A stretch of DNA of 64,000 nucleotides from Deltaproteobacteria bacterium (GTDB lineage: Bacteria > Myxococcota_A > UBA9160 > UBA6930). A model generated the notes under the pieces. The model was not told the origin of the DNA, did no database searches, and saw nothing but the letters and a program-made list of their open reading frames with translations. Each line of letters starts with the position of its first letter. Position 1 is the first letter of the stretch. Where the stretch lies: positions 1 through 64,000 of the forward strand of contig VGRF01000005.1 of assembly GCA_016875395.1 (NCBI GenBank), given 5' to 3'. Positions 8,512 through 17,385 of this stretch are shown here, one piece after another. Both the position numbers and the translations under genes were made by a program.

Positions 8512-10491
8512 GTGCCGCTGAAGAAATCCGAGCTCTACTCCTCCATCTGGAAGAGCTGCGACGAGCTGCGCGGCGGCATGGATGCGTCGCAGTACAAGGA
8601 CTACGTGCTCGTCCTCTTGTTCGTGAAGTACGTCTCGGACAAGGCGGCGAGCCAGAAGGACTTCCTGCTCGACGTGCCGAAGGGCGGCGGCTTCGCCGAC
8701 ATGGTCGCGCTGAAGAGCGACAAGGCGATCGGCGAGAAGATGAACACCATCATCTCGAAGCTCGCCGAGGCGAACGATCTGCGCGGCGTGATCGACGTCG
8801 CGGACTTCGACGACCCGACCAAGCTCGGCAGCGGCAAGGAGATGGTGGATCGCCTCACCAACCTGGTGGCGATCTTCGAGAACTCGGCGCTCGACTTTCG
8901 CGCGAATCGCGCGGACGGCGACGACCTGCTCGGCGACGCGTACGAGTACCTCATGCGCCACTTCGCGACGGAGTCCGGCAAGAGCAAGGGCCAGTTCTAC
9001 ACGCCGGCGGAAGTCTCGCGGGTGATCGCGAAAGTCATCGGGGTCGGCGCGGCGAAGGATCAGGCCGCGACGATCTACGACCCCACGTGCGGCTCGGGCT
9101 CGCTCTTGATCAAGGCGGCCGACGAAGCGCCGCGCGGCATCACGATCTACGGGCAGGAAAAAGACAACGCGACGCGCGCGCTCGCGAAGATGAACATGAT
9201 TCTGCACGGCCACGCGACCGCGGACGTCGCGCCGGCCGGCAGCAGCACCCTCGCGAATCCGCACTATCGCGACGCGAAGAGCGGCGGGCTCAAGACGTTC
9301 GACTTCGCGGTCGCGAATCCGCCGTTCTCCACAAAGGCCTGGACCAGCGGCTTCAATCCAGAGCACGACGAGTTCGGGCGTTTCGCGTTCGGCGTGCCGC
9401 CGGCGAAGAACGGCGACTACGCGTTCTTCCTGCACCTGCTCGCGTCGCTGAAGAGCAGCGGGCGCGGCGCGATCATCCTGCCGCACGGCGTGCTCTTCCG
9501 CGGCGGCACCGAGGCCGCGATCCGACGCGAAGTCGTCCGGCGCGGCTACATCGAGGGCATCATCGGGCTGCCGGCAAATCTGTTATACGGCACCGGCATT
9601 CCCGCCTGCATCGTCGTCGTCGATAAGCGAGGAGCCGCGGCCCGCAAAGGCGTCTTCATGATCGACGCCTCGCGCGGCTTCGTGAAGGACGGCAACAAGA
9701 ACCGGCTGCGCGCGCAGGACATTCACCGGATCGTCGACGCCTTCACGCGCCAGCTCGAAACGCCGCGCTATGCGCGCATGGTGCCGCTCGCCGAGATCAG
9801 CGATCCGAAGAACGACTTCAACCTGAACCTGCCGCGCTACATCGACAGCAGCGAGCCCGAGGATCTGCAAGACATCGACGGCCACCTGCGCGGCGGCATC
9901 CCCGAGCGCGACGTCGATGCGCTGAGCCGCTACTGGGAAGTGCTGCCAGCGGTGCGCGCGCTGCTCTTCGAGTCTGCCGGGCGCGCGGGCTATCTCCGCT
10001 TGAAGCTGCCGATCGCGGAGGTGAAGGCCGCCATCTTCGCGCACCCGGAGTTCGGCGCGTTCAATGCCGGCGCGAGTGCGCTGTTCGCGAGCTGGCGGAA
10101 GGCGCACGCGCCGCGCCTGCGCGCGATCGAGAAAGGCGCGAACCCGAAGGCGCTGATCGAGACGCTCTCCGAGGCGCTGCTCGAAGGCTTCGCCAAGGCG
10201 CCGCTGCTCGATGCCTACGATGTCTACCAGCACCTGATGACGTACTGGGAGACGACGCTCAAAGACGACGTCTACCTGATCGCCGAGGCCGGCTGGAAGG
10301 ACGCCGCGAAGCCGCGGCTGCTGGTCGAGTCGAAGGAGCAGAAGGCGAAGGAGCAGCCGGACTTCGTCAGGATCGATCGCAGTCATGGTCCGCGATTCAT
10401 CCAGACGCTCGATCGACACCTCCCGCACTGGCGAGCGCTCCGAGGCGAGTTGAGCGCGGCGCCCCTGGCTCACGAGGAGTGGAGCTACTGA
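8512..10491 (+). CDS. hsdM: type I restriction-modification methyltransferase subunit, orphan and 3'-fused
   Basis: HsdM methylates adenine at the N6 position when complexed with HsdS. The N-terminal HsdM_N domain (SELYSSIWKSCDELRGG), SAM motif DPTCGSGSLL and catalytic NPPF (VANPPFST) are intact. Start is GTG at 8512 with GGAG nine bases upstream. The family member with this layout normally runs to about 800 residues with a coiled C-terminus. Here HsdM identity stops near residue 619 (KEQPDFV), and the last 40 residues (SHGPRF..HLPHWRALRGEL..HEEWSY) resemble the tail of YgjP/DUF45 metallopeptidases, a common neighbour in type I loci. I infer an in-frame deletion joining the two genes. No hsdS or hsdR is in the window, so restriction is unlikely and modification doubtful. 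Confidence 0.85.
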   Translation: MPLKKSELYSSIWKSCDELRGGMDASQYKDYVLVLLFVKYVSDKAASQKDFLLDVPKGGGFADMVALKSDKAIGEKMNTIISKLAEANDLRGVIDVADFDDPTKLGSGKEMVDRLTNLVAIFENSALDFRANRADGDDLLGDAYEYLMRHFATESGKSKGQFYTPAEVSRVIAKVIGVGAAKDQAATIYDPTCGSGSLLIKAADEAPRGITIYGQEKDNATRALAKMNMILHGHATADVAPAGSSTLANPHYRDAKSGGLKTFDFAVANPPFSTKAWTSGFNPEHDEFGRFAFGVPPAKNGDYAFFLHLLASLKSSGRGAIILPHGVLFRGGTEAAIRREVVRRGYIEGIIGLPANLLYGTGIPACIVVVDKRGAAARKGVFMIDASRGFVKDGNKNRLRAQDIHRIVDAFTRQLETPRYARMVPLAEISDPKNDFNLNLPRYIDSSEPEDLQDIDGHLRGGIPERDVDALSRYWEVLPAVRALLFESAGRAGYLRLKLPIAEVKAAIFAHPEFGAFNAGASALFASWRKAHAPRLRAIEKGANPKALIETLSEALLEGFAKAPLLDAYDVYQHLMTYWETTLKDDVYLIAEAGWKDAAKPRLLVESKEQKAKEQPDFVRIDRSHGPRFIQTLDRHLPHWRALRGELSAAPLAHEEWSY

Positions 10492-10506
10492 CGCTCTGCG
10501 CGCGGA

Positions 10507-11196
10507 TCAGATCGGTGGCGAGCACACCAGCTCGCCGGGCCCGATTCGTTCGATCGCGTAGCCGAGCTTCGAGAGCGACTCGCAGCAGCGCGCTTCGACG
10601 CCAGGGTTCGCGCGGTCGTGGGTGGAGAGGAAGAGCACGGGCTCGTGCGCGCGCAGCGTGCGCTCGCCGCCGCGCAGCACCTCGAGCTCGGCGCCTTCGA
10701 CGTCGATCTTGATGCAGCGCGGTCGCAGCGCTCGCTCGCTCGCGATCTCGTCGATCGTGCGCAGCTCGACCTCGGCATCGCCGCGCGCGTCGAGGCGCCC
10801 GCGGCCGCTTCCCGCTCTCGCGAAGCGCGCGCGGCCGATGCGGTCGGAGAGCGCGCAGGGGAGGATCTCGATCTGCTCGAGCGCGTTTCGCGCGGTGTGT
10901 GCGCGCAGAAAGCCGAGATTCGTCGCGTCGGGCTCGCACGCGATCACGCGGCCACTGGCGCCGACTCGGCGCGCGGCGAGCAGCGCGTAGAAGCCCGCCG
11001 CTGCGCCGACATCGAGCGCGTGGTCGCCGGCGCGCAGACACGCGGCGAAGCGTCGCGCCTGTTCCGCTTCGTACGTGCCGAGCAGCATGCGCGCGACTTT
11101 GCCGCCGCTCGCAGGTAGCCAGCGCATTCCTCGCAGCGGGCCCGCGAGGATCGGCAGCGCGATGCCCGATGCGATCTCCGCCCTTCGCATTCGCAC
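10507..11196 (-). CDS. FkbM family methyltransferase
   Basis: This 229-residue SAM-dependent methyltransferase is of the FkbM type, usually an O-methyltransferase acting on sugars or secondary metabolites. The SAM site is ALDVGAAAGFYALLAA near residue 60, the acidic ribose-binding position is CEPDATN, and the family motif is IKIDVEGAELEVLRGG near residue 162. The start is GTG at 11196 or ATG at 11190; neither has a strong Shine-Dalgarno. Its last codons lie inside the 27-base repeat, and it converges on hsdM with 15 bases between stops. Confidence 0.85.
   Translation of the reverse strand: MRMRRAEIASGIALPILAGPLRGMRWLPASGGKVARMLLGTYEAEQARRFAACLRAGDHALDVGAAAGFYALLAARRVGASGRVIACEPDATNLGFLRAHTARNALEQIEILPCALSDRIGRARFARAGSGRGRLDARGDAEVELRTIDEIASERALRPRCIKIDVEGAELEVLRGGERTLRAHEPVLFLSTHDRANPGVEARCCESLSKLGYAIERIGPGELVCSPPI
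10517..10543. repeat. 27-base direct repeat, right copy, flanking hsdM
   Basis: This is the second copy of the repeat at 8417-8443. It starts 26 bases after the hsdM stop and lies inside the 3' end of the FkbM gene, where it encodes GPGELVCSP. GGCGAGC/GCTCGCC within it form a 7-bp hairpin. Confidence 0.65.
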
Positions 11197-11220
11197 TGGG
11201 TAGCAGCGCGCGCCCTCGCA

Positions 11221-11940
11221 CTACGCCCGCGGGCTCGGCGCGAGCACGAAGCCCTCGCGCCAGATTCCCTCGACGCGCGTCGGCTCCTCGCCCGCGAGCC
11301 CGTAGCCGTCGCGCGCGCCCTCGAGCAGCGCGAGGCCCGCGACGCCGGCGACGAGCGCCTGCAGCTCGTCGTGGCTCGGTGTGCGGTTCGTCTCGATCGC
11401 GAGCCGCGTGCAGATCTCGCGGTGCTTTGCGCGCAGTCGCTGCTCGGTGCACTTCGCCTTCGCGGGCAGCGGCTCCATCCCGAGGCGCTTCCACGCGAGG
11501 TGCGGGAACACTTCGACCGCGCGCCGCCGCGTCGCCTTCGAGTCCGCGAGGCGCGGCCAGCCGAGTGCGTGCAGCGCGTCGAACACGGCGACCGAGAACT
11601 CGACGAACGCGGTGTACGGCCGCGGCTTCACCTCGCCCGGCGCACCCACCTTCGCGGGCGCGTGAACCGCGCGGTCGCAGGTGCGCGAGTGCGGGCTCGG
11701 ATTCGCGGGATGCTTCCATGCCTGCGGGCCGTCGAGCAGCAGCAACTCCGCGCCGCGCGCCTCGGCGAGCTGCGCGCACAGCGCCGCGACGTGCTGCGGC
11801 GTCGGGGCTTCGCTCTCGTCGCGTGCGAGCGCGACGAAGTCGGCGCGAATTCCTCGCGCGCGGCGTTCGATCACGCACACGCCGATGTCGACGTATCGCT
11901 TGTACGCGAGATCGACCGAGACGACGCGCGCGCGGCTCAC
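11221..11940 (-). CDS. DUF429 protein (RNase H-like fold)
   Basis: The 239-residue product matches the DUF429 family of predicted nucleases with an RNase H-like fold. Visible features are the N-terminal acidic strand VVSVDLAYKRYVDIG, the LLLLDGPQAW strand near residue 72, a conserved VEVFPHLAWKRLG, and a C-terminal helix with HDELQALVAGVAG. Activity is unproven. The GTG start overlaps the stop of the upstream thioesterase (GTGA), so the two are probably translated from one message. Confidence 0.75.
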   Translation of the reverse strand: MSRARVVSVDLAYKRYVDIGVCVIERRARGIRADFVALARDESEAPTPQHVAALCAQLAEARGAELLLLDGPQAWKHPANPSPHSRTCDRAVHAPAKVGAPGEVKPRPYTAFVEFSVAVFDALHALGWPRLADSKATRRRAVEVFPHLAWKRLGMEPLPAKAKCTEQRLRAKHREICTRLAIETNRTPSHDELQALVAGVAGLALLEGARDGYGLAGEEPTRVEGIWREGFVLAPSPRA

Positions 11941-12644
11941 GCTAAGGTGCCGGGCGGCTTCTTGCTCCGTGCGAGCTCCGCAAACTTCTCGCCGCCGACC
12001 TGGATGAACAAGCCATGCGCGGTGCTGGTGCGCACGCCGTTCGCTTCGCAATCGGCGGAGAGGAACAGCCGCCGGCCCTCGCTGCGCTCGAGGCGCCCCG
12101 TGAACACGAGCTCCACGTGCAGCGGCGTCGGGCGCTCGTAGCGGACGGTGAGCTCGCGCGTCATGCCGGGGTGGCCGGAAAAGCTCGTCGCGTACCCCAA
12201 CAACTCGTCGAACGCGGCCGCGAGGATGCCGCCGTGCAGGAGGCCGGGCGCGCCCTCGTGCGCGGCGCCGTACGTCGCGCGCCCGTGCACGACGTTCGCC
12301 TCGAGGTCGAGGCGTAGGTCGAGCGGCGCGGCCATCGGGTTTGCGAGACCGACGATCGGACCGCGATCGTGAAAGTTCTCCATGCCGGCGTACATGCCGT
12401 CGCGCGGCGCGAGATCGAGCTGCGCGTGTCCCGCAGCCTGAAACATGCGCGCCGCATCCCGCACCTGCGCCGCGATCGCGCGGATCTCCGCTTCGTTTGC
12501 AGCCGTCGCGGAGATCTCCGCGAGCAGGCCACGCAGCGCCGCCGCCAGATCGCGCTTCGCGGGCCACGTACCGCCCGCACTCTTCACGTTCTCGCGCGAC
12601 GCGACGATGCGCTCGAGGTGCGCGCGAATCTCATCGGACGTCAT
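11937..12644 (-). CDS. hotdog-fold (PaaI-type) acyl-CoA thioesterase
   Basis: In this 235-residue protein, about 95 N-terminal helical residues precede a hotdog domain with the PaaI hallmarks LLHGGILAAAFDELLG near residue 140 and a GVRTSTAHGLFIQV strand at the end. Such enzymes hydrolyse acyl-CoA thioesters. The ATG at 12644 is the only good start; a long open frame upstream is only a shadow of the penicillin-binding protein gene. It overlaps DUF429 downstream by four bases. The men operon lacks a DHNA-CoA thioesterase, and this gene is one candidate, but there is no direct evidence. Confidence 0.8.
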   Translation of the reverse strand: MTSDEIRAHLERIVASRENVKSAGGTWPAKRDLAAALRGLLAEISATAANEAEIRAIAAQVRDAARMFQAAGHAQLDLAPRDGMYAGMENFHDRGPIVGLANPMAAPLDLRLDLEANVVHGRATYGAAHEGAPGLLHGGILAAAFDELLGYATSFSGHPGMTRELTVRYERPTPLHVELVFTGRLERSEGRRLFLSADCEANGVRTSTAHGLFIQVGGEKFAELARSKKPPGTLA

Positions 12645-12679
12645 CGCGCGGAGATAGCTCGAAGCGAACGTCGTGTGCC

Positions 12680-15600
12680 TCAGTGCGCCGCGATTCGCTC
12701 CGGCGCCGCGAGCGCGTCGCTCGCGATCGGCGCGGCCCCCACGAGCGGGGCGATCGCCGGCGAGAGCGCACGCAGCACTTCCAGCGGCAGCGCGCTCGTG
12801 AACTTGTATTCGGCGGCGGATTCGCCCGCGACGTACGCGGTGACGACGCCGAAGTGGCGTTCGCCGATGATGAACGTGAACACGGCCGACCGGTTCAGCA
12901 CGCGCTCGCCGGTCTTCACGCCGCCGCGCGAGAAGGTCTTGAAGCGGTGGTCGCCGGTGCCCGTCTTGCCCGCGATCGGGATGAGCGCGCCGTCCGCGCT
13001 CTCGAACGTCTTCGCGACGCGGCGCGCGGTGCCGTTCGCGACGACGTCGCCGAGCGCGCCGCGCACCGCGCGCGCGACATCTTCGTTCAGCACGCGCACG
13101 GCATTCACGTCGCCTGCTGCGAAGTTCGTCTCGTACGGCGTCGCGGTCGCGAAGGCGAGCGCTTCGACGCGGCGCTCGCCGAAGCGAACACCGCCCGAGG
13201 CGAGGATGCCCATCAGCTCGGCGAGCGTCGCGGGGCGATCGGCGGAGGAGCCGATCGCGGTCGCGTACGAGGGCACCAGCGAGTCGAACGGGTAGCCCAC
13301 GCGCACCCAGCGCTCGTGGATGCGCAGGAACGCGTCCTGCTCGCGCAGCTCGTGGAGGCGGCGCTCGCGCGCGCGCTCGTTCTTCGTCTTGAACAGCCAC
13401 TCCGAGGCTTCGAGCCGCGCACGGTCGCCGGCAGTGATCAGGTCTGCGCGCGACGCGGCGGGGTTCGCCCAGAGCTGCTGCGCGGTCCACAGCTCGAGCG
13501 GCTGCACGCCCGCGAGCCAGCCGCGGTCGGAGAGGCTCAGCTCCGCGGGATCGAGCACTTCGTAGAGCCGGCGGCGCGCGTCGGCGCTGAGCGCGATCGC
13601 CTGCGGCGCGCGCGCGAGCAGCTCGGCCTCGAACCAGGCGCGCTCGCCGCTCGGGTTCACGCTGCGCAGGATCGTCGCGACACGCTTCGGTGTCGGCTGC
13701 TTGCGCGCGACGAGGCGCGAGATCAGCTCGTGACGCGAGGCGTCCGCGAGCCGGCGATGCGCGCTCGCGACGATGCTGCGCCCCTCCTGATCCGCGTAGC
13801 GCAGCAGCGCGCTGTGGCGCTCCGCGGGCGTCTCGGCGCGCGCGATGCGCGCAGCCTCGTAGCGCGCGAGGTCGCGCATCATGCGCACGAAGGGCAGGTT
13901 CACCGAGCGCCGGAACGCCTCGCGCACGCTCAGCACGCGCGTGTTGTCGCTCGCGTCGAAGTTCGCGAAGTGGTGCACACCGCCGCCGGTGAAGAAGCGC
14001 TCGTGCGGGCTCGCGGAGTAGCGGCCATCGAGCGCGGCTTCGAGCAGCTCGGGCAGCGTGAGCTCCGGGTTCGCCGCCAGCTCCGACACCGCGAACTCGG
14101 TGAGCGGGTCGGGGAGATGGCTCGCATAGAGCGAGTCGCGCAGCGCAGCGAGATCTTTCGGGCTCTTGCCCGCGTGCTCGGCGTGCAGCTCGGCGAACAC
14201 CTCGAGGTAGCTGACGAGCGTGCGCAGCTTCGCGGTGGAGCCGAGGTCGAGCTTGATGCCGTCGTTCACGTCGAGCTCGGCGCCGAGGCTGTCGGCGTGC
14301 ACCCGTAACAAGTTCCCGCGCGGCGTCTGCTCGTAGAGGGTGAAGGCGTAGACGACGCCCGCCGGGTCGCCGCTCGCGAGCGCGTTCTTCTGGCGCAGGC
14401 CGAGCGCCTCGACCGCAGTGGGGCTCGCGAGCTCGCGCAGGCGCCGCGTCACCTCCGCCTGCGCGCGCGCGTCGAGCGTGGTCGCGACGCTGAGATCGAG
14501 GCGATCGAGCTCGTACGGCGACGCGCCGAGCGTCGTGCCGAGCCAGGCGCGCAGCCTCGTCACGCCCTTGCCCGCAGCGACCGCCTCCATGTCGCGGTGG
14601 CCGCGCGCGAAGCGCAGCGCTGCCGCGAGCGCGGCGTCGCGCAGCTCGGGTGTGATCACCCCGTCGCGCGCGAGCGCGCGCAGGTGCTGCGCGGCGAGCT
14701 CGTTCAGCGCGGTTTCGTCGCCGTGCAGAAGGCCCGTGGGGCGACGCGCCGAGAGCACGAGCGAGAGCGCCTGCCGGAACGCGAGGCCGCGCGCAGCCGC
14801 GTCGTCCAAGTTGTCGGGGGAGGCGCGCAGCAGCTCGGCCACGCGCGCGGGGTCGGCGTCGTAGTAAGCGCGCAGTCCGTCGCCCACGCCGAACACTTCG
14901 CCCCACTCGGGCGTCGCCGAGAGCGGCAGCGTGTTCAGGTACGTGAGCGCCAGCGCGCGGCGCTGCGAGGTCGTGTCGCGCCCCTGCGCGTAGGCGCGCA
15001 CGCTAGCCGACGCGATCTGTCGCAGCTTCTCGCGCGGCTCCGAGGTGAGCCCGCCCGGCGAGTGGCGGTACTTCTCGATCTGCGTCGCGAGCGTGCTGCC
15101 GCCCGGCACGTTGCCGCCGGCGCCGAGCCGCCTCCCGCCGAGATCGAGCGCGGCGCGCGCCAGGCGGTCCCATTCGACGGCCGGGTTCGCGTAAGGCCGA
15201 TCTGCGCCGAGCAGCTCGCGGTTCTCGACGTAGAGCAGGCTCCGTAACAACACGTCCGGGATCGCCTCGAAGCTCTCGAAGCGGAAGCCCGGGTCCTCGA
15301 ACGCGAAGAGCGTGTCCCCGTGCGCATCGAGCAGGCGCAGGCCGGCGGCGTCCTTCTCGGCGTAGGGCGGCGTCAGGCCGAGGCGTTCGGCTTCGCGCAG
15401 CTCCGGCGAGAAGCTCGCTTGCGACGCGATCGCGAAGCCATCTAGCCAGAGCGCCTCCGCGAAGGTGGGAATGCGCGAGTAGCCGAGGCGCGTGTCGTAC
15501 GGGCCGGCGTTCGGGAACGCGATGCTGCGGCTTGCACCGGGCACCACGTCGTGCGTGAGCTTCTCTGCGTACCGCGTTGCGAGCAGCGACTGCAGCGTAG

Positions 15601-15746
15601 ACGAGCGCGCTTCGTACGCGACGCCCGCAAGCGCTCGCGCCCGCGGCGAGCGCGAGCCACATCCACAAGGGGGGACGCCATCCGCGCCGCGTCGTCGCGA
15701 GCGCTTCGGTTCGCGCAGCAGTCGTGAGGGTGGGATCGGCGGCCAT
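12680..15746 (-). CDS. penicillin-binding protein with glycosyltransferase (GT51) domain, N-terminal frameshift
   Basis: This is a bifunctional peptidoglycan synthase-like protein of about 1020 residues. The glycosyltransferase part shows LLYVENRELL and GGSTLATQIEKYR (canonical GGSTITQQ). The transpeptidase part has the SxxK motif GSTAKLRTL and the KTGT box (IAGKTGTGD). The best N-terminus, MAADPTLTT at 15746, leads to a membrane anchor (PPLWMWLALAAG) in a different frame from the rest. Removing one base near 15629-15645 joins them smoothly as LALAAGAALAGVAYEARSS. Without that repair the protein would begin internally without an anchor. Sequencing error is as likely as a real lesion. Confidence 0.8.
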
Positions 15747-16058
15747 GCGTGAGCTTGATTCTGCGATGCCGGACGCTTGGACCGTGCAACCCGCGCCGGG
15801 CGCGAGGGTCGCGCGGGCCCATACATAGGTGGCTGCGAGGGGCTTCCGTGTGGCAGTCCGCTGCGCTCGTGAAGCCGGCTGAGCGCGCTCACGTGGAACT
15901 GCACGTGGGAGTGGGGGTTGCTGCCGCATCCTGCGAGGGCTCCTGCCACGCCGCTGCGGGGGAATTACCTCCGCGCTGCCGTAGGTGAGACGCGCGCGCC
16001 GCCGCGGGGATTCGCACCGGGCGCGAAGGCGAGCGCTTCGCGAGAGGCAACTCCGGCG
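15747..16058. other. intergenic region, no gene seen
   Basis: This is 312 bases between the start of the penicillin-binding protein gene and the end of the SDR gene. Presumably it holds the promoter of the former. I see no repeat, convincing hairpin or conserved ORF. Confidence 0.5.
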
Positions 16059-16961
16059 CTACGTACCGTCGGGCTTCTTCGTAAAGCGCTGGTAAGGCGA
16101 GCCGGAGAAGTCGGTGGTCAGGTGGAACCCGTTCCACGGCGTGAGGCCCGCGTGGCCACCGGGCTCGATCAGGCGGAATTTCTGGAACTGCGCACCGCCG
16201 TCGACCTTGATCGTCTCGCCCGTGATGAATGCCGCCGCCGGCGAGAGCAGGAACACGATCGCGGCGGAGACTTCGCTCTCGGTGCCGAGGCGTGCGGCGG
16301 GCTGACGCACGGCTTCGTCGGCGGTGCGCTGCTGCACGTCGGGTGTGTAGGTGAGCATCCCGTTCGACAGGATCGTGCCGGGCGCGATGCAGTTCACGCG
16401 CACGTCGCTGCGCGCCCACTCCATCGACATGGTGAACGTCATGTTCTCGATGCCCGCGCGCGCGGCGGACATGTGGCCCATGCCCGGATAGCCCGTCCAG
16501 ATGTCGGCGAGCATGTTCACGATCGCGCCGCCGTGGCTCTGCATCCACGCGCGATAGGCGGCGCGCGAGACGAGGTAGGTGCCGTTCAGGTTGAGGTCGA
16601 TCACGGTGCGCCAGCCGTTCGGCGACATCTCCGCGAGCGGCGCGACGAACTGCCCTCCCGCGTTGTTCACGAGCCCATCGAGGCGACCGTGCCGCCCTAA
16701 TACTTCGGCGATCATCGCCTCGATCGCTTTCTCGTCGCGGATGTTCACCGAGACGGTGCTGCACTTGCCGCCGGCGTCGGCGATCTCCTGCGCGGTCTTG
16801 TCGAGCAGCTCTTGCCTGCGCGCAGCGATCACGACCTGCGCGCCGAGCGACGCGAGCTCGTGCGCCGTGCAGCGCCCGAGGCCGGTGCCGCCGCCCGTGA
16901 CGAGCACGACCTTGCCTGCGAACAGGCCGGGCCGGAAGACGGAGTCGAACTTGCCCGGCAT
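16059..16961 (-). CDS. short-chain dehydrogenase-fold protein lacking YxxxK
   Basis: The 300-residue Rossmann protein has cofactor motif VVLVTGGGTGLGR, NNAGGQF near residue 100, and a C-terminal extension. Overall it resembles the enoyl-CoA reductase/citronellal dehydrogenase branch (PECR, AtuG). In the helix that normally carries the catalytic Tyr and Lys it reads AARAGIENMTFTM, so Tyr is Glu and Lys is Phe. Related branches also vary here, so it may still be an enzyme of acyl-CoA metabolism. MAPEG and a transporter gene follow upstream on the same strand, with 5- and 26-base gaps. Confidence 0.8.
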   Translation of the reverse strand: MPGKFDSVFRPGLFAGKVVLVTGGGTGLGRCTAHELASLGAQVVIAARRQELLDKTAQEIADAGGKCSTVSVNIRDEKAIEAMIAEVLGRHGRLDGLVNNAGGQFVAPLAEMSPNGWRTVIDLNLNGTYLVSRAAYRAWMQSHGGAIVNMLADIWTGYPGMGHMSAARAGIENMTFTMSMEWARSDVRVNCIAPGTILSNGMLTYTPDVQQRTADEAVRQPAARLGTESEVSAAIVFLLSPAAAFITGETIKVDGGAQFQKFRLIEPGGHAGLTPWNGFHLTTDFSGSPYQRFTKKPDGT

Positions 16962-16966
16962 GCGCG

Positions 16967-17359
16967 TTACAACGCCTTCACGATCAGCGCGATGGCCGCG
17001 ACCATCGTGACGAGGCCCGTCAGCACGGCGCCGCCGATGCGCAGCGGCTCGTTCACCTTGTCCTTCTTCAGCCCGAGCGGGTGCGCGATGCGCGCGGCGA
17101 GCAGCGCCGCGCCGAGGCCGTGCAGCAGCGTGCTGCCCGCGCCGTTCAGCTCGAGCAGGCCGATCAGGAGCAGCGCGAGCGGCACGTTCTCCGCCCAGTT
17201 GCCGTGGCGGCGAATCTTCAGCAGCAAGTCGGCGTTGCCGCCGTCGCCGATCGAGATGCCGAGCTTCCCGCGCGTGGGGCCGATGCCGGCAGAGAGCGCG
17301 AAGCCGAGGATGGCCTGAATGCCCGCGTAGAGGCCGGTGATCGGAACGGCGAGATCCAT
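16967..17359 (-). CDS. MAPEG family membrane protein
   Basis: The 130-residue integral membrane protein has four predicted helices and the MAPEG signature [19 protein letters not shown] near residues 49-67. The family includes microsomal glutathione transferases and eicosanoid synthases. The bacterial role is usually unknown, with glutathione-linked detoxification the common guess. It ends five bases before the SDR start and is probably co-transcribed with it. Confidence 0.85.
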   Translation of the reverse strand: MDLAVPITGLYAGIQAILGFALSAGIGPTRGKLGISIGDGGNADLLLKIRRHGNWAENVPLALLLIGLLELNGAGSTLLHGLGAALLAARIAHPLGLKKDKVNEPLRIGGAVLTGLVTMVAAIALIVKAL

Positions 17360-17385
17360 GGCGATTCTCCCGAGTTGTTAGGGGG

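Noticed and set aside
8392-9486. 364-codon minus-strand open frame opposite hsdM
   Set aside because: Composition is typical of antisense shadow in GC-rich coding DNA; hsdM on the plus strand has clear motifs.
11937-14906. 989-codon minus-strand open frame
   Set aside because: Only its last 235 codons (thioesterase) are real; the rest is an arginine-rich shadow of the penicillin-binding protein gene.
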